From Phylloscopus collybita (taxonomy: Eukaryota > Chordata > Aves > Passeriformes > Phylloscopidae), in NCBI GenBank assembly GCA_027886175.1, contig JAJNNQ010000018.1, positions 21,309,001 to 21,373,000 on the forward strand: a DNA stretch of 64,000 bases. Direction: 5' to 3'. This document shows positions 1 through 11,215 of this stretch, one piece after another (positions within the stretch are counted from its first letter, which is position 1; every line of letters starts with the position of its first letter). The notes under the pieces were generated by a model. That model worked only from the letters and a program-made list of their open reading frames with translations. It did not search any database and was not told the DNA's origin. The position numbers and the translations under genes are program-made.

Positions 1-3000
1 GGTGTGCTGCATACTGCATCTTTTAGATTTCAGGCCAGGAAAATGAAAACAGGAACAGCAAAATTACTTGGCTTCAAGAATTCAGGGAATGTGGTAAAAT
101 GTGTAATGACAAACATTGAGTTTAATTTTCTATCTTCCAACAACTCTTTTGAAATTTGACATTACATTTCTTCACTCCTTCCCTCTTTCCTATCTTTTAT
201 ACTTTACTGAAAATGGCATCTTTCTCATACCAAATTAATTCAAAATCAATTAATTGCTCTCCTAACTCCATAAACTAAGTGCTGCAAAGCTGAAACATTC
301 ACTTCCCAAATATATCAAAAATCTTGTTAATTTGCACCCTTTATAATACAACACAATATCTACAAATATTTGTACCAGGTGGGTAGGGCTTAGGCAAGAT
401 GCTCTTCTCAGCACAGTGATGACTAGACCACTTCCTTGCTAATGTGTAATTCCATGAGGAAATAATATCTGTTGGGCTAATTCTAACTTCTGACAGTGGA
501 AATGAATGTGCTTCTGCAATTGCATATAAATGGTCTATGGCACTGTTTTCCTTTAGCTTCTACATAGTGCCAATAGGCTTCTCTTGATGCAGTACCCACA
601 ATTTCCAGAGAATTTTTATTCAAAATAAAAGCAGGCTCACTTAATTACCTTCACTGATGGCTTTTATCAGTGCATTTTGTATTGATGTAATCAATTCCTA
701 TATCTTAACCAGGGCTGCTAATTTCTTTCATCATGCAAACTAATTTGAACAATCATAATTACATCTTCAGCATTCTATAGGACCTGTCCTATTTCTGCAA
801 TGAAAGTGGACAAAGCTCTGACAACCTGTGTTCAAAAAGTCACCTACCTGAAGATAAGATCAGGTAGATAACAATTCATCCCATAAGGTAACTGAAGAAG
901 TATCACACCACAGGAGGTATTCAATGTTTCACTTTCTTGGACAACCAAGAGTCTTGAAATTTCCAGGGAAGAAGGCCTAATTTCTTTATAGGATCAGTGC
1001 CTACAGAAATCTGAACTGGATATGCCATTCCTTCCTTTGTTGCTTTCCAAAACAACACCACCTCCCCCCCTCCCCCCGATCTTCATGAAAATAAGGATTA
1101 AAAAATGCAGCTTTAGGAATGAAGTGGATTTGCACTTAAATCTGAATCAACAGCCTCTCCTGTTCTAAAATATTTCTGCACATTACTACATCGCTTTAGT
1201 ACTCTGCAAAAGATAGATGCAAATGAGAAATGAGGGAAATGAAGCATGAACACACTAGAAAGACAAATATGTAGCCTGTTAGGAATCTAAGACATTTAGT
1301 GTTCCGCTTATTCTGAAGGATTGTAAAAAGTTAGAAAAAAACAACCTAGAAATGCAGAAATATTTTGGGGAACATTAGCTTCAAACTGTATCACAATGGA
1401 TGGGCAGATTAACATTCACATACCTACTTTCTTTTTGAAAAATATTTGTCAGTGGCTTTTGCAGATTAAGAGATACAGTTACAAATATACATTCTAGGTT
1501 TTTTTTTCCCTAGCTCAGGATCTTGGAAGAGATGAGATGCTGTGTTTTGACTTACCTAAAGAAACTTTTAATCACAGAACTGTAAAGAACAGAGACAACT
1601 TTGACTCAATATTATTTCTGCAGAGTCCTAATACTGATTTAAAGCCCATAAAGGGTGAGAGAATCCCATCCACTTCTGAAAACTCTTCCCACTCTGAAAT
1701 TTGAATGTGTTACTTCCCCACCAAAAAGAAAAGCCAAACTATTCTGACAAGAAAAGCGTTCACATTGTACTTCACTACCCAGGAAGAAAGTATTCCATCC
1801 TAAAATCATGCTATTCTGAGTGCAACTATTTACATATTACAGCTTGAACAGAGAGGGAAACACAAGGTCATTTTGCAGACACATTGGCCAATTAAGTATA
1901 CGGAATTAATCATAACTACGTCCAAGTATGCCAAGCATGACTAGAGGTAATCACATGGCAAACACACCTTTGTTCAACTGACAACAGAAGCAAAATTTCC
2001 TGTAAAATTCAGAACATTTTTATTATTGCTATCCAGTAGCAGAAAGATTCTAGATAATTTGAATGCCCATATTTTACTATATCAAAACTAACATAATTCC
2101 ACGTCAGTTTTACAAGTTTGTGTATATAAGAATTCAATTACTGTGAAATTTGGAGTAATAAACGTACAAGCAAAACAAAGCGTGCATTAGAACAGTATAT
2201 GTATTTAATCTACAAAAGTACCTATTCATACAGAATAACATATTATATTTGGTAAAAGCAAATATAGAGAGAAATGTCTTTTAATAAAGCTAAATGGAAG
2301 GCTTTAAACCAGTACGGATTTGAAAGACAAAACTGTTTTTTTCATTTCCTTCATTAATGATCTCTTGATCATAGATTTACTAGTTATTAGTAGGAGCTAT
2401 TGTACCATTTGGGTGTGCAGTGCTCTATGTACAATGCTACCTACTGTGTACTTAAATTGCACAATGCTGTGAAAAAACCACTTGCAATCTAAATTAGTAA
2501 ATTTGGATACTAGAAGCAATAAAGCCATGTGTTGCTGCATACCTCATTGGCTGATTTTCCCTGTTTCTCAACCAGGTAAAATTATCTGCATGGAGCTCTG
2601 AGCTGCCGTGGTTAAACTGCTCCCAGTATCTGTGCACATTTGTTCAAAGCTAACTTGCCTATCTCTGTACAGGACTACAGCATTCTGTGCAGGTATTTGA
2701 AATGATTTTACTTAGGGAAGAAGTCAGAGCCCAAAAAGGTAGAGTTAACTGATGTACTGTTTATTAGACTTGGTTTTAACAGCAGTCAATAATAGCTCAG
2801 AGCTAGTGTTTTGTAATGTAACAGGCTGGGTTTGGAGGAGGATGTGAAGGAAGACCGTCTGCTTTGTTCTCTGTTGACGTGAGCATGCAGCACCTGGTTA
2901 TGCTGCAGCTCTGAATCACACAAGCCATTAAGAGAAAACAAAGTCACAGAAGCAAAAGACAGGAAAGCCACAATACATCTTGGAGTCAGTCCCAGCTAGA

Positions 3001-3896
3001 ACAGGCTCCTTGACAAAAGTTCAGGATGAAAGTGGTATAGTGCAGATACCAGCAAAAATGCCAAGAAGAAATTATTTGCAGAGAAGGAGAGTGAAAGATA
3101 ATCTCTGCATCACATCTGCAACATAAAGCTTTAATTAACATTTCACAAGCCCTGGCACACTTGAAATGTCAGTTTCTGTTGGGTATGGAAAATCTGTGGG
3201 GGGTTTAGAACCACAGCTATGGATGAGACACAAAGGCGGGACTATGATTAGGACACAGCTGAAATAAAATCAAGCTGCCCTTCCTTGTGGCCACGTGAAT
3301 CATGACAAAAATAGAAGCAGCTGTTACTGTTGGTTTGGTCGCTCTGGGGACAGCTATTGCCACTGGCATGAGTAACTGGCTAGCTGCTAGCATTGCTGTA
3401 GTGGTTCGGCTGGCACAGATCACCACTTTCCTGTCTGCAACAGCTTTATGAAAATATCACTGTTCAAAATTTTCCATTTGGTTCAATTTCTTAACTGATT
3501 GCTTTAGAAACAAATACTCTAAGTGTTTTTGGGACTAAGCCCTCTCAAGACACTGTTATGTATAAACTAGATCACAGGCAACAGAACTGAAAAGTATGTA
3601 TTTCAACATGACTTTAATTTGTTAAGCAAGGGTATTTTCAATTCTTTCTTGGGGAGTCTACTCCAGAGTTTACCAAATCTTGCTTTTATGAATTTGCTTC
3701 TGCTTTCAGTCTAAATTTATTTAATCTTAGCTTCAGCCCAATACACCTAGTTATATGCACTAAATGCATCACTCTAAAGCATTTATGCTCTTTGAATATG
3801 TAATGTCTATCCCAGTTCTCTTGCTTCAGTATAATTTAGCAAACAATGCACATTCAAAATTTGTGTAATTTCTTATCAGCTCAGCTTGTGTTTTAA

Positions 3897-3943
3897 TTTT
3901 TTAATTTTTTACCTTTTTTTTTTCTTTCTTTTTCTTTTTTTGC
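3897..3943. repeat. T-rich pyrimidine tract
   Basis: Dominated by T with scattered C: 'tttttttttttctttctttt' and similar. Confidence 0.85.
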
Positions 3944-4899
3944 TAGTTAGGCATCTGAAGTAGTATGCAACAATATCACAGGAGAGGCAATTCTGTTCAA
4001 AGCTAATTTTGAAACTCTTTCTTTGGGCTTGACATGCTCTGCAGACAGGCAACTTACAGGGTCATTTGCTTTTTACATAGCAGTATGGTATCTTGGCACA
4101 AATGGGTGAAAAAAGTGCCTTGTGTTCCTGTTATCATCTACAGCATCATCAGCTGACTTGATGAAGCATCTCCATTTCCTGTGTACACAGCACTAGCTAG
4201 AGACTCTAAGTCACCTCTTGCTGCACTAAATTCAGAAGGAGGAGATATAACTATTACTATGGCTACCTAATTGCTCCATTTTTTTTTGTTGATGTGACTC
4301 ATGCAGCTCATACTGCACCATCTCTGGAACATCCCTAGCTCCCTTTAGCTTATGGCTTAGCAAACATACCTCATGCATCAAGATTCAAGAAGTTCTGCGT
4401 GGTTTCTCTAACAGACACTTCAAAAAGTTAAAAGTCCCATTCCTCTGAGAGTGTTATAGAGGTACTGTTTCAATTTCTTCATATAAAATCGTTTCAGAGT
4501 TTCCAATACATAAGATGTCCCAAATGACCTTTATCTAGTTTTCCCAGAACTGCCAAGACCATACCCTCAGAGATACAGCTGAACAACACTTCAAATCAGG
4601 ATAACATAACTTCTGACCTCGACAGTTACTCTGTGCTTATCTTCTGTCCCAGGAGAAGAAAGCTTTTTGTCTCAAAAGGTGTAACAGGAGGCAACATGGA
4701 TACAAATTTCGTTTCATAACATCAGAAGCAGCTGCCTCTTTGCACCAGTGGGTGTATGTACCATAAATTAAAATATAAGCCCAGGAATGTACAGAGGAAT
4801 TATTAGAAAGTGGAAATGGATTTTACAGCATTTTAGCTTGTAGATGTTTGATATGATCAAGACCTGCAAATATAATTGACTGCAAGTCAATGAAGAGAG

Positions 4900-5722
4900 G
4901 CTCTGCAGAGAAACCTAGACAAATTAGGAGGGCTGGACAATCACAAACCATATGAAGTTCAACAAGTGAAAAAGATGATTCTGCATTTGCCCTGGGATGG
5001 GGCAACCCTGGATGTACAGACACACTGGGGCATGAGAGGCTGGAGAGCAATACTGCAGAATGGGATGTGAGGGTCCTGGTCACTGACAAGTTGAACATGA
5101 GCCAGCAGTGCCCTGGCAGCCAGGAGGGCCAACCCTGTCCTGGGGTGCATCTGGCACAGCATGGCCAGCTGGGCAAGGGAGGGGATTGTTCTGCTCTGCT
5201 CTGCACTAGGGTGGCCTCACAAGATTAAAAAGACATCAAACTATTACAGAACATCATAAGAAGGGCTACAAAGCTAGTGAAGGGTCTGGAGGGGAAGCGG
5301 TATGAGAAGCATCTAAAGTACTTTGGTTTGTTCATCCTGGAGGAGACTGAGGGGAGACTTCATTGCAATTTCAATTTCCTTGCAAAGGGAGGAGGAGAGG
5401 CAGGCACTGATCTCTTATCTTTAGTGACCAGTGACAGGACCATTGAGGAAATGGCCTGAAGCTGAGTCAGGGAAAATTTAGGTTAGACACAAGGAAAAGG
5501 TTCTTCACCCAGAGGGTAGATGGGCACTGGAACAGGTTCCCCAGAGAAGTGGTCACAGCACCAAGCCTGATCTCCCCTGACAGAGTTCAAGAAGTGCTTG
5601 GACAACACTCTTAGGCACATGGTGTGACTCTTGGGGAAGTTCTGTGCAGGGGCAGGAGTTGGTCTCTGTGATCCTCATGGGAACCCTTCCAACCCAGGAT
5701 ATTCCATGATTCTATGAATGTT
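4900..5722 (+). mobile_element. CR1 LINE, 5'-truncated copy (3' part)
   Basis: The sense-strand 3' portion of a CR1 non-LTR retrotransposon is recognisable along its length. It begins near 'aaccatatgaagttcaacaa' and passes through 'gttgaacatgagccagcag' and 'ccaggagggccaa'. It continues through 'ttaggttagacacaaggaaa' and 'ggaacaggttccccagaga'. It ends 'ccttccaacccaggatattc', then 'catgattctatgaat'. The reading frame is broken by many stops, so it is inactive. There is no poly-A tail, as is normal for CR1. The 5' limit is approximate. The 127-codon antisense frame at 4823-5206 is a by-product of this repeat. Confidence 0.88.
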
Positions 5723-5914
5723 AAATAAATGCTTCAGAGAAGAACCTAATGAAGCTTTACCCTTGTTTATGACTTTTAACTAACTACATCTACTTTACAT
5801 TTCTCTGTTGTTTATATTTATTCATTCTTTTTGCGAGGAGGTTAGAATTTGTATTTATATTCTATGCATCTAATATAATTTTGTATATCTTCATGAATGC
5901 ATGTGAATAAGGAT

Positions 5915-6406
5915 GGAGGCAGGACACTGATGTGCTAGAGTGGGTCTAGGGAAGGGCAAGAAAGCTGGAGTCTGCAGTATAAGTCTTATGAGGAATGGCT
6001 GAAGGAGCTCATGTTGTTTAGCCTGAAGAAAGGGAAACTCAGGGGGAGACATCAGGGGAGAGGTCAGGGGAGACCTTATCTCTCTCTATAACTGCCTCAA
6101 AGGAGGTGGTAGCCAGGTGGGGATTGGCCTCTTCTCCCAGGCAGCCAGTGGCAGGACAAGAGGACATAGTCTCAAGCTGTGCCAGGGCAAGTTTAGGTTG
6201 GACATTAGGAAGTAATTCTTCACAGAAAGGGTGATTAGATACTGGAATGGGCTGCCCAGGGAGATGGTAGAGTCACCATCCCTAGAGATGTTTAAGGAAA
6301 AATTGGACCTGGTACTTAGTGCCATGTTCTGACATGACAGTGTGCAGTCTCAGGTTGCATTTCATGACCTCAGAGGTCTTTTGCCACCTGATTGTGTGAT
6401 TCTGTG
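5915..6406 (+). mobile_element. CR1 LINE, second 5'-truncated copy in the same orientation
   Basis: This is a separate CR1 3' end about 190 bp after the previous one. It runs from 'gtgggtctagggaagggcaa' through 'gaggaatggctgaaggagct' and 'ggcaggacaagaggacatag'. It continues through 'gtttaggttggacattagga' and 'tggaatgggctgcccaggga', and ends 'tgtgtgattctgtga'. It matches the avian CR1 pattern more closely than the first copy, suggesting a different subfamily or a younger insertion. It has no intact frame. Confidence 0.88.
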
Positions 6407-7829
6407 AAAAACTTTATATTTTGAATGTGTGTAAGGATAAGCTCTTCTTGTGCCAGTGTATGAAGAATTTAGACACTTATGTGTGCAAGGGTAAATGTGA
6501 GCAGCAATGTGCAATGTGTGCATGTAAGGTGCAAAGCTGAATGAAAGACAATCATGCGAGTTCAAGTATAAATATAAATAGTCAGCTCCCTGTTCGAATG
6601 AAAATCCTAGCTAGGCAGAAGTTTAGAAAGGCAGTGCAATTCTGTTTTCTATTGTGAAAATTCTTGTGTAAGCCCATCTCTTAGGTTTTGAAGGTTTTTG
6701 GAGTACTTTTTATATTCTTGGTCTTCCACATGCAGCAAAATATGTTCTAAAAATGATAGTTATCAGTGAACTCAGCAACTCTGTCAACTAGAAAAACAGC
6801 TTTCAGCCCCACAACCCGTTTGGAGCGATAAAGAATTGCTGTGGTCTTGCACTGAAATGGACTGACTTCATTATCACACTCAATGATGGTTTTAACTTCA
6901 TATTTCCTCAGCTCTGCCTGAAGGAAAAATGATAGCTCTGATAACCAAAGAATATTATTAAAGCTAGTTTCCCAGGGAGTTTAATGATAACTGCATTATT
7001 TCTCCTTAAGAAAATGAAATTGTGAAGCTAGTTATGTTCAGTGTGCTTAACATTGGGAGACTTTGTACTACTGGGTTTTAAAGGGCAAGCTCACTTTTTA
7101 TACCTATGTGTGCTGGATTATTCAATGGAAGTGTTTTTGGGGCACACTTGGAAGGAAAAAATGAAGTCCTCCTAGTAAGTGATCTTTTAATCAGTGTGTG
7201 GTCTTTTCTTTGGTGCTTGTAAACAATGAAAATGAAGTCTGGATATAGCTATTCATCCACTGTGTATTTCACAGTTTGATCACATTAAGGATTTCAAGAC
7301 AGAGAGAACTTTAATTTTGCCAGCCCCTCCTTAATTTTGGCATCCATTGTACACTTGATCTATGTATAAGATTAGTGGACTTTTCTTTTGATGAGTGTTG
7401 ACATGTTGATGAGTGTTCCCAGGCTCAAAACCTTCTTAAAATGGTTTCTTCAAACATAAGGTGATGAATTATACAGAGGTGATGATATATATATAGAATT
7501 TGTTATTCTATTTTACAATAAATTCTTGTATTTGAAGAGATAAAGGGATGGTTTCTTTCCTTGGTTAAATTTCACTAAAATGGTAATTATAATCTGGTAT
7601 ACTACCATTACTGATATAACAAGGGCTACATTAACATCCTTCCAGTGATAAGAAATGTCCCCTGACTTAATGAGTTCACATTCTAAGTAGCAGATACTTC
7701 CATCTGAAAAGGGAAGGCAAAAGTAACTCTTTATTCTGAAACTGCAATATACTTTATAAATTTTCTTTCACCAGATTTAATGTCATGCTTAGGGAGATAA
7801 TAATTACCAAGCAGATCAGATGAGTGATC

Positions 7830-9065
7830 TATTTAGACCAGTATCACACATTCCCCAAGGCAAATGCCAGCACCTGTCTCCAGAAGACTACACCCACCAT
7901 TTCATGAGGTACCATGAGCCACAGCTACCATTTCTCTACAATTTCACAGTGTGTTTCTCTTAGTGCCTTGAAACCTCCTTTTGGAGTCCTACAAAATATT
8001 ACTGAGGACTTCCTCATTATTATACATTTGTTTAATCCTCTTTTGAGCAGTGATAAATTCTTTGGTTTAGGCTCTTTCTTGTAATTAGTTTTATAGGTTA
8101 ATTATCTTTTGAATAAAGCACATTTTCTTCTACCATCTTCAAAAATATCACCTTTCAAATCCTCTGAAATCTTCCTGTTCTTGCCACTTGGGAAAGGACA
8201 AATAAGTATGTTCACAATTTCCTCACCAAATCATTCAGGAATTTTCCCTGTGCCTGCCTTTTTTGTGACAGCCACAGCCTCCTAAGTATTTCCTGCTGTA
8301 ATTTACTCTTGTGTCTCTTGTCAACATTAGCAGCTGTTTTTTGAACTTCCTTTGGTTATACTATTTCATGATTCTGTGAACAGAAATAAATGCTACATCC
8401 TTGGTAAGGATGTACCACTGTTTTATATAATGCTGTGATCAGTGAAATTTTCTACCCCATTATTCCTGTATCACAGTGTAATACTTGCTTTTTGACTTCT
8501 GCTGTGCAGTGAGCAGATGTTTGTACTGAGCTTCTGGCAATGTCCCCTAGGCTTTTGTTTTTTCTCCCTGAATGGTTACAGTTAATTTAGAACCTAGTAA
8601 TGTGTATGAACAATTCAAATTATTCTTTGCAATGGGCACTACTTTGTAGTTGTCAACAAAGGATTGCATATCATGTTCTGTTGACAATACAACCTTTTTT
8701 ATCAGGTGCCTCTGAAATTCCTCACTTGTGTCTTTTTAAACAGAAACTTCCATAAATAATCTCTCATTACCTGCAGATCTTGCAACTACACTGACAATTT
8801 CCTTTTCCACATCGCTGATTAAACACAGTGGTCCTCAAACAGAAGTTTGAGGCACTCTTCCATTAACCTTTTGCCATTTTTCTATTAACCTGAAAATCAA
8901 GCATCTATTTCTCTTTTTGGTCTCCTGTCCTTTGCTGGTTTCAAACCATGACAGACATTTACCTTTTCCTATCTGACAGCTTTGCTTCCTTATCAGCTCT
9001 TACAAGGAATTTCTGAAAGGCTAAATAAGTCCCATTTATTTGTTTCACTATCCCCACTATATGGA
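7830..9065 (-). mobile_element. Ancient CR1 LINE relic, antisense, about 1.2 kb
   Basis: On the plus strand the order of landmarks matches the complement of an old amniote CR1. First comes 'gtttaatcctcttttgagca', then 'ataggttaattatcttttga', then 'cccattattcctgtatcaca'. Next are 'ctttttgacttctgctgtgc', 'gaatggttacagttaattta', 'gggcactactttgtagttgt' and 'agaggcac'-type decay, ending near 'ggctaaataagtcccattta'. These landmarks recall CR1 copies known from turtles and crocodilians rather than young chicken CR1. Divergence is high and the ends are approximate. Identification rests on recalled consensus, not on a search. Confidence 0.68.
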
Positions 9066-9154
9066 TGGCAGAGAATTAACACTGGCAGATTGGAGAAGCA
9101 CAGTCAATCCCAGATTCTCACTTTCATATTATATTAACTTAGGTGCTGGTTCGT

Positions 9155-9185
9155 ACAGTAAATTACAGTAAATTACAGTAAATTA
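9155..9185. repeat. 10-bp tandem repeat, 3 copies
   Basis: Three copies of 'acagtaaatt' in a row, followed by 'aaatc'. Confidence 0.95.
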
Positions 9186-10339
9186 AATCTAATTACCAAT
9201 CCAAACAACTATTCTAAAGTCACAATCACTAAGCTATATAAATACGCATTGAAATAATGTGTACTCTGCTTCTGCTCTACAGCAGTTATTTTCATGAATC
9301 TTTTTAATTTTGAGTTGTTAAAGATTTGCTCCTCCATTCCATCCGAACCCTCTTTTTGTAAATCTAACAACCCATCCCTTTATAATATTCTAATCTGTCT
9401 TCCTGAGAAGAGCAGGCTTGAGGAATGTTCCCTCTATCATAGAACAGCTTCCAAGAAATTATTCAGCAGTGCTCTAATGCTTTCTAGGAAGTGTAATTTC
9501 TCTCTTTACTCCTTCATTGTCAAACCAACAGAGGGACATCTTATTGAACCTTCTGATTCTGATATCCCACCTATAAAAATCATTAGCCTGTTACTGCAGA
9601 CAGTTAACTAAGGACTTGCAAAACAATTTATGTGTTAAAGCCAGTGACTTAAGAGGTAGTAGAGAGAGAAGTCCAGGATCATGAACCATCCTGTTACTTT
9701 TCTATGACATTATCAGTTTCAGTATTCAAGTGGCAGAAAAGAGGGGAAGAATATTCAAACTGAAAGTGCCTGGAAAACAACATGGAGGTGAATAACAAAA
9801 GAATTGGATTTTTCAAAACCAAACTCTGTCAAAACAGCCAGGCTTTTTCCATGGATTGTTGATGAGGGTAGAACCAGAACTTCATACCTTGAAAACCCTT
9901 CAACAGAGTTTTATGTGCCACAGGAAAACATACTTCTACACAGTGTCACAAAACTAACTGAAGAAACATATTTTGAAAATAATTAGAAGTAATTCTGCAT
10001 GAAAATGGGAGGTTATATTATGTCTGTTTGTCCTGCTTTTGGTATTAATATTTAATTTATTTATGACCTTGAGGATAGAATATAAAAACAGGCTGATAAC
10101 ATCTTCATCTTAATCAAATTTGGAACTTGCCACAAACCTGAATTTACTTCAAATTGATTTTAAAATTTAAAATATAGGAGGTGCAATGCAATAAAATTAA
10201 ACATGATTTCTACAGTAGTTTAGAATAAACCTGCCTGACTGTATAATGAGGAGGGATCAGCCTGGCAGCAATTGTGAAGAGGAGGACCTAGCAGGGTACA
10301 CAGCAGTGAAAAAACTCATGCTGATATTAAAATAGGGAA

Positions 10340-10750
10340 CAAGGTGTATAAATATAGCTATAGTTTATTGCAGAAATACAAACCAGAGGTCTGCTATTGC
10401 CTCCTGTACAATGTACTCGATGTTGGTAAATCTTTCCCTAAAACACCATATTTGGGTGCTACAAAGACTTTGAAGTTACAGGGCAAAGAGCTGGAGACTA
10501 CCCAGGATACAGCAACAAGAACAATCAGACCTCTAGAAAACAGAGACCAGAAGGAAGGTGAAATAACCTGTTCTTTAGCCTAGAAGCCTGGGTTGGGATA
10601 TGGCACCAGTACTAAAATATGTTAAAGAGTGCTGCAAAGAAGGTAGCTTAAAAGATGGACATGACAAGAATCATGAGCTTAATTTAAAGAAATGGAGGTT
10701 TCAGATAGAACATCTGTCTAGATTGAGCAGGTGGTTTTATGAGCTTCTTT
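10340..10750 (+). mobile_element. Ancient CR1 LINE relic, sense
   Basis: Decayed CR1 sequence is recognised by colinear landmarks: 'agcaacaagaacaatcagac', 'ctctagaaaacagagaccag', 'ttaaagagtgctgcaaagaa', 'gacatgacaagaatcatgag' and 'aatggaggtttcagatagaa'. These correspond to the CR1 stretch around 'aacaagaatgatta...ggtctagagaa' and 'gggcttaaa...ggaggtttaggttgga'. The 79- and 99-codon open frames here overlap this relic and the following A-rich tract, so I do not call them genes. Confidence 0.55.
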
Positions 10751-10777
10751 TCACCCTCATTATCTACAACACTTGCT

Positions 10778-10880
10778 TAAAAGGAAAAAAAAAACAAAAA
10801 CCAAACCACAAAAAAAAACCAAAACCCCACAAAAAAAAAAAACCAAACCAAAACAAAACAAAAAACCCCCCCACAAAACA
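10778..10880. repeat. A-rich low-complexity tract with C interruptions
   Basis: Consists almost only of A and C, mixing A runs with 'ccaaacc', 'accccac' and 'acccccccac'. Similar shorter tracts on the same strand are at 18051-18100, 27586-27620, 39465-39531, 43675-43704 and 49216-49242. Confidence 0.9.
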
Positions 10881-11089
10881 GCTGCAAGAAAAATGCTGAA
10901 GGTATCAGAAATGGCCTTGGGCAATTGGGAATAGGCCATGACACTGAAGAATCAAGTTAGTACTATGCTAGTTAAAATACCTCTTGGCTCCCTATTTTAA
11001 GCCATGAGCAGCAACTGAAATGACTGCATCCATCAGAGAGAGCACCATCTAGTCACAGTAAGTGAATTGAGTCATATACTCTGGATTCA

Positions 11090-11215
11090 TCCTGTGGCAT
11101 GGCACTGACTCACTGCGCAGCCTTAGGCAAAACACTTGAGCTTTCTGCACTTGCTTTCCTTCTCTGAGGGAAGAGTACATAACCTACCTCAAAAGCACAT
11201 CACAAGCGAATCATG
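11090..11215 (+). mobile_element. MIR-like SINE relic
   Basis: The block 'cactgcgcagccttaggcaa', 'aacacttgagctttctgcac' and 'ttgctttccttctctgaggg', followed by 'cataacctacctc' and 'acatcacaagcgaatca', parallels the MIR core: 'gtgaccttgggcaagtcact', 'ctgagcctcagtttcctc', 'cctacctca' and 'gtgaggattaaa'. Divergence is high. Confidence 0.5.

Noticed and set aside
4823..5206. 127-codon minus-strand frame, Pro/Cys/Leu-rich
   Set aside because: It is antisense to a CR1 3' region recognised by nucleotide landmarks.
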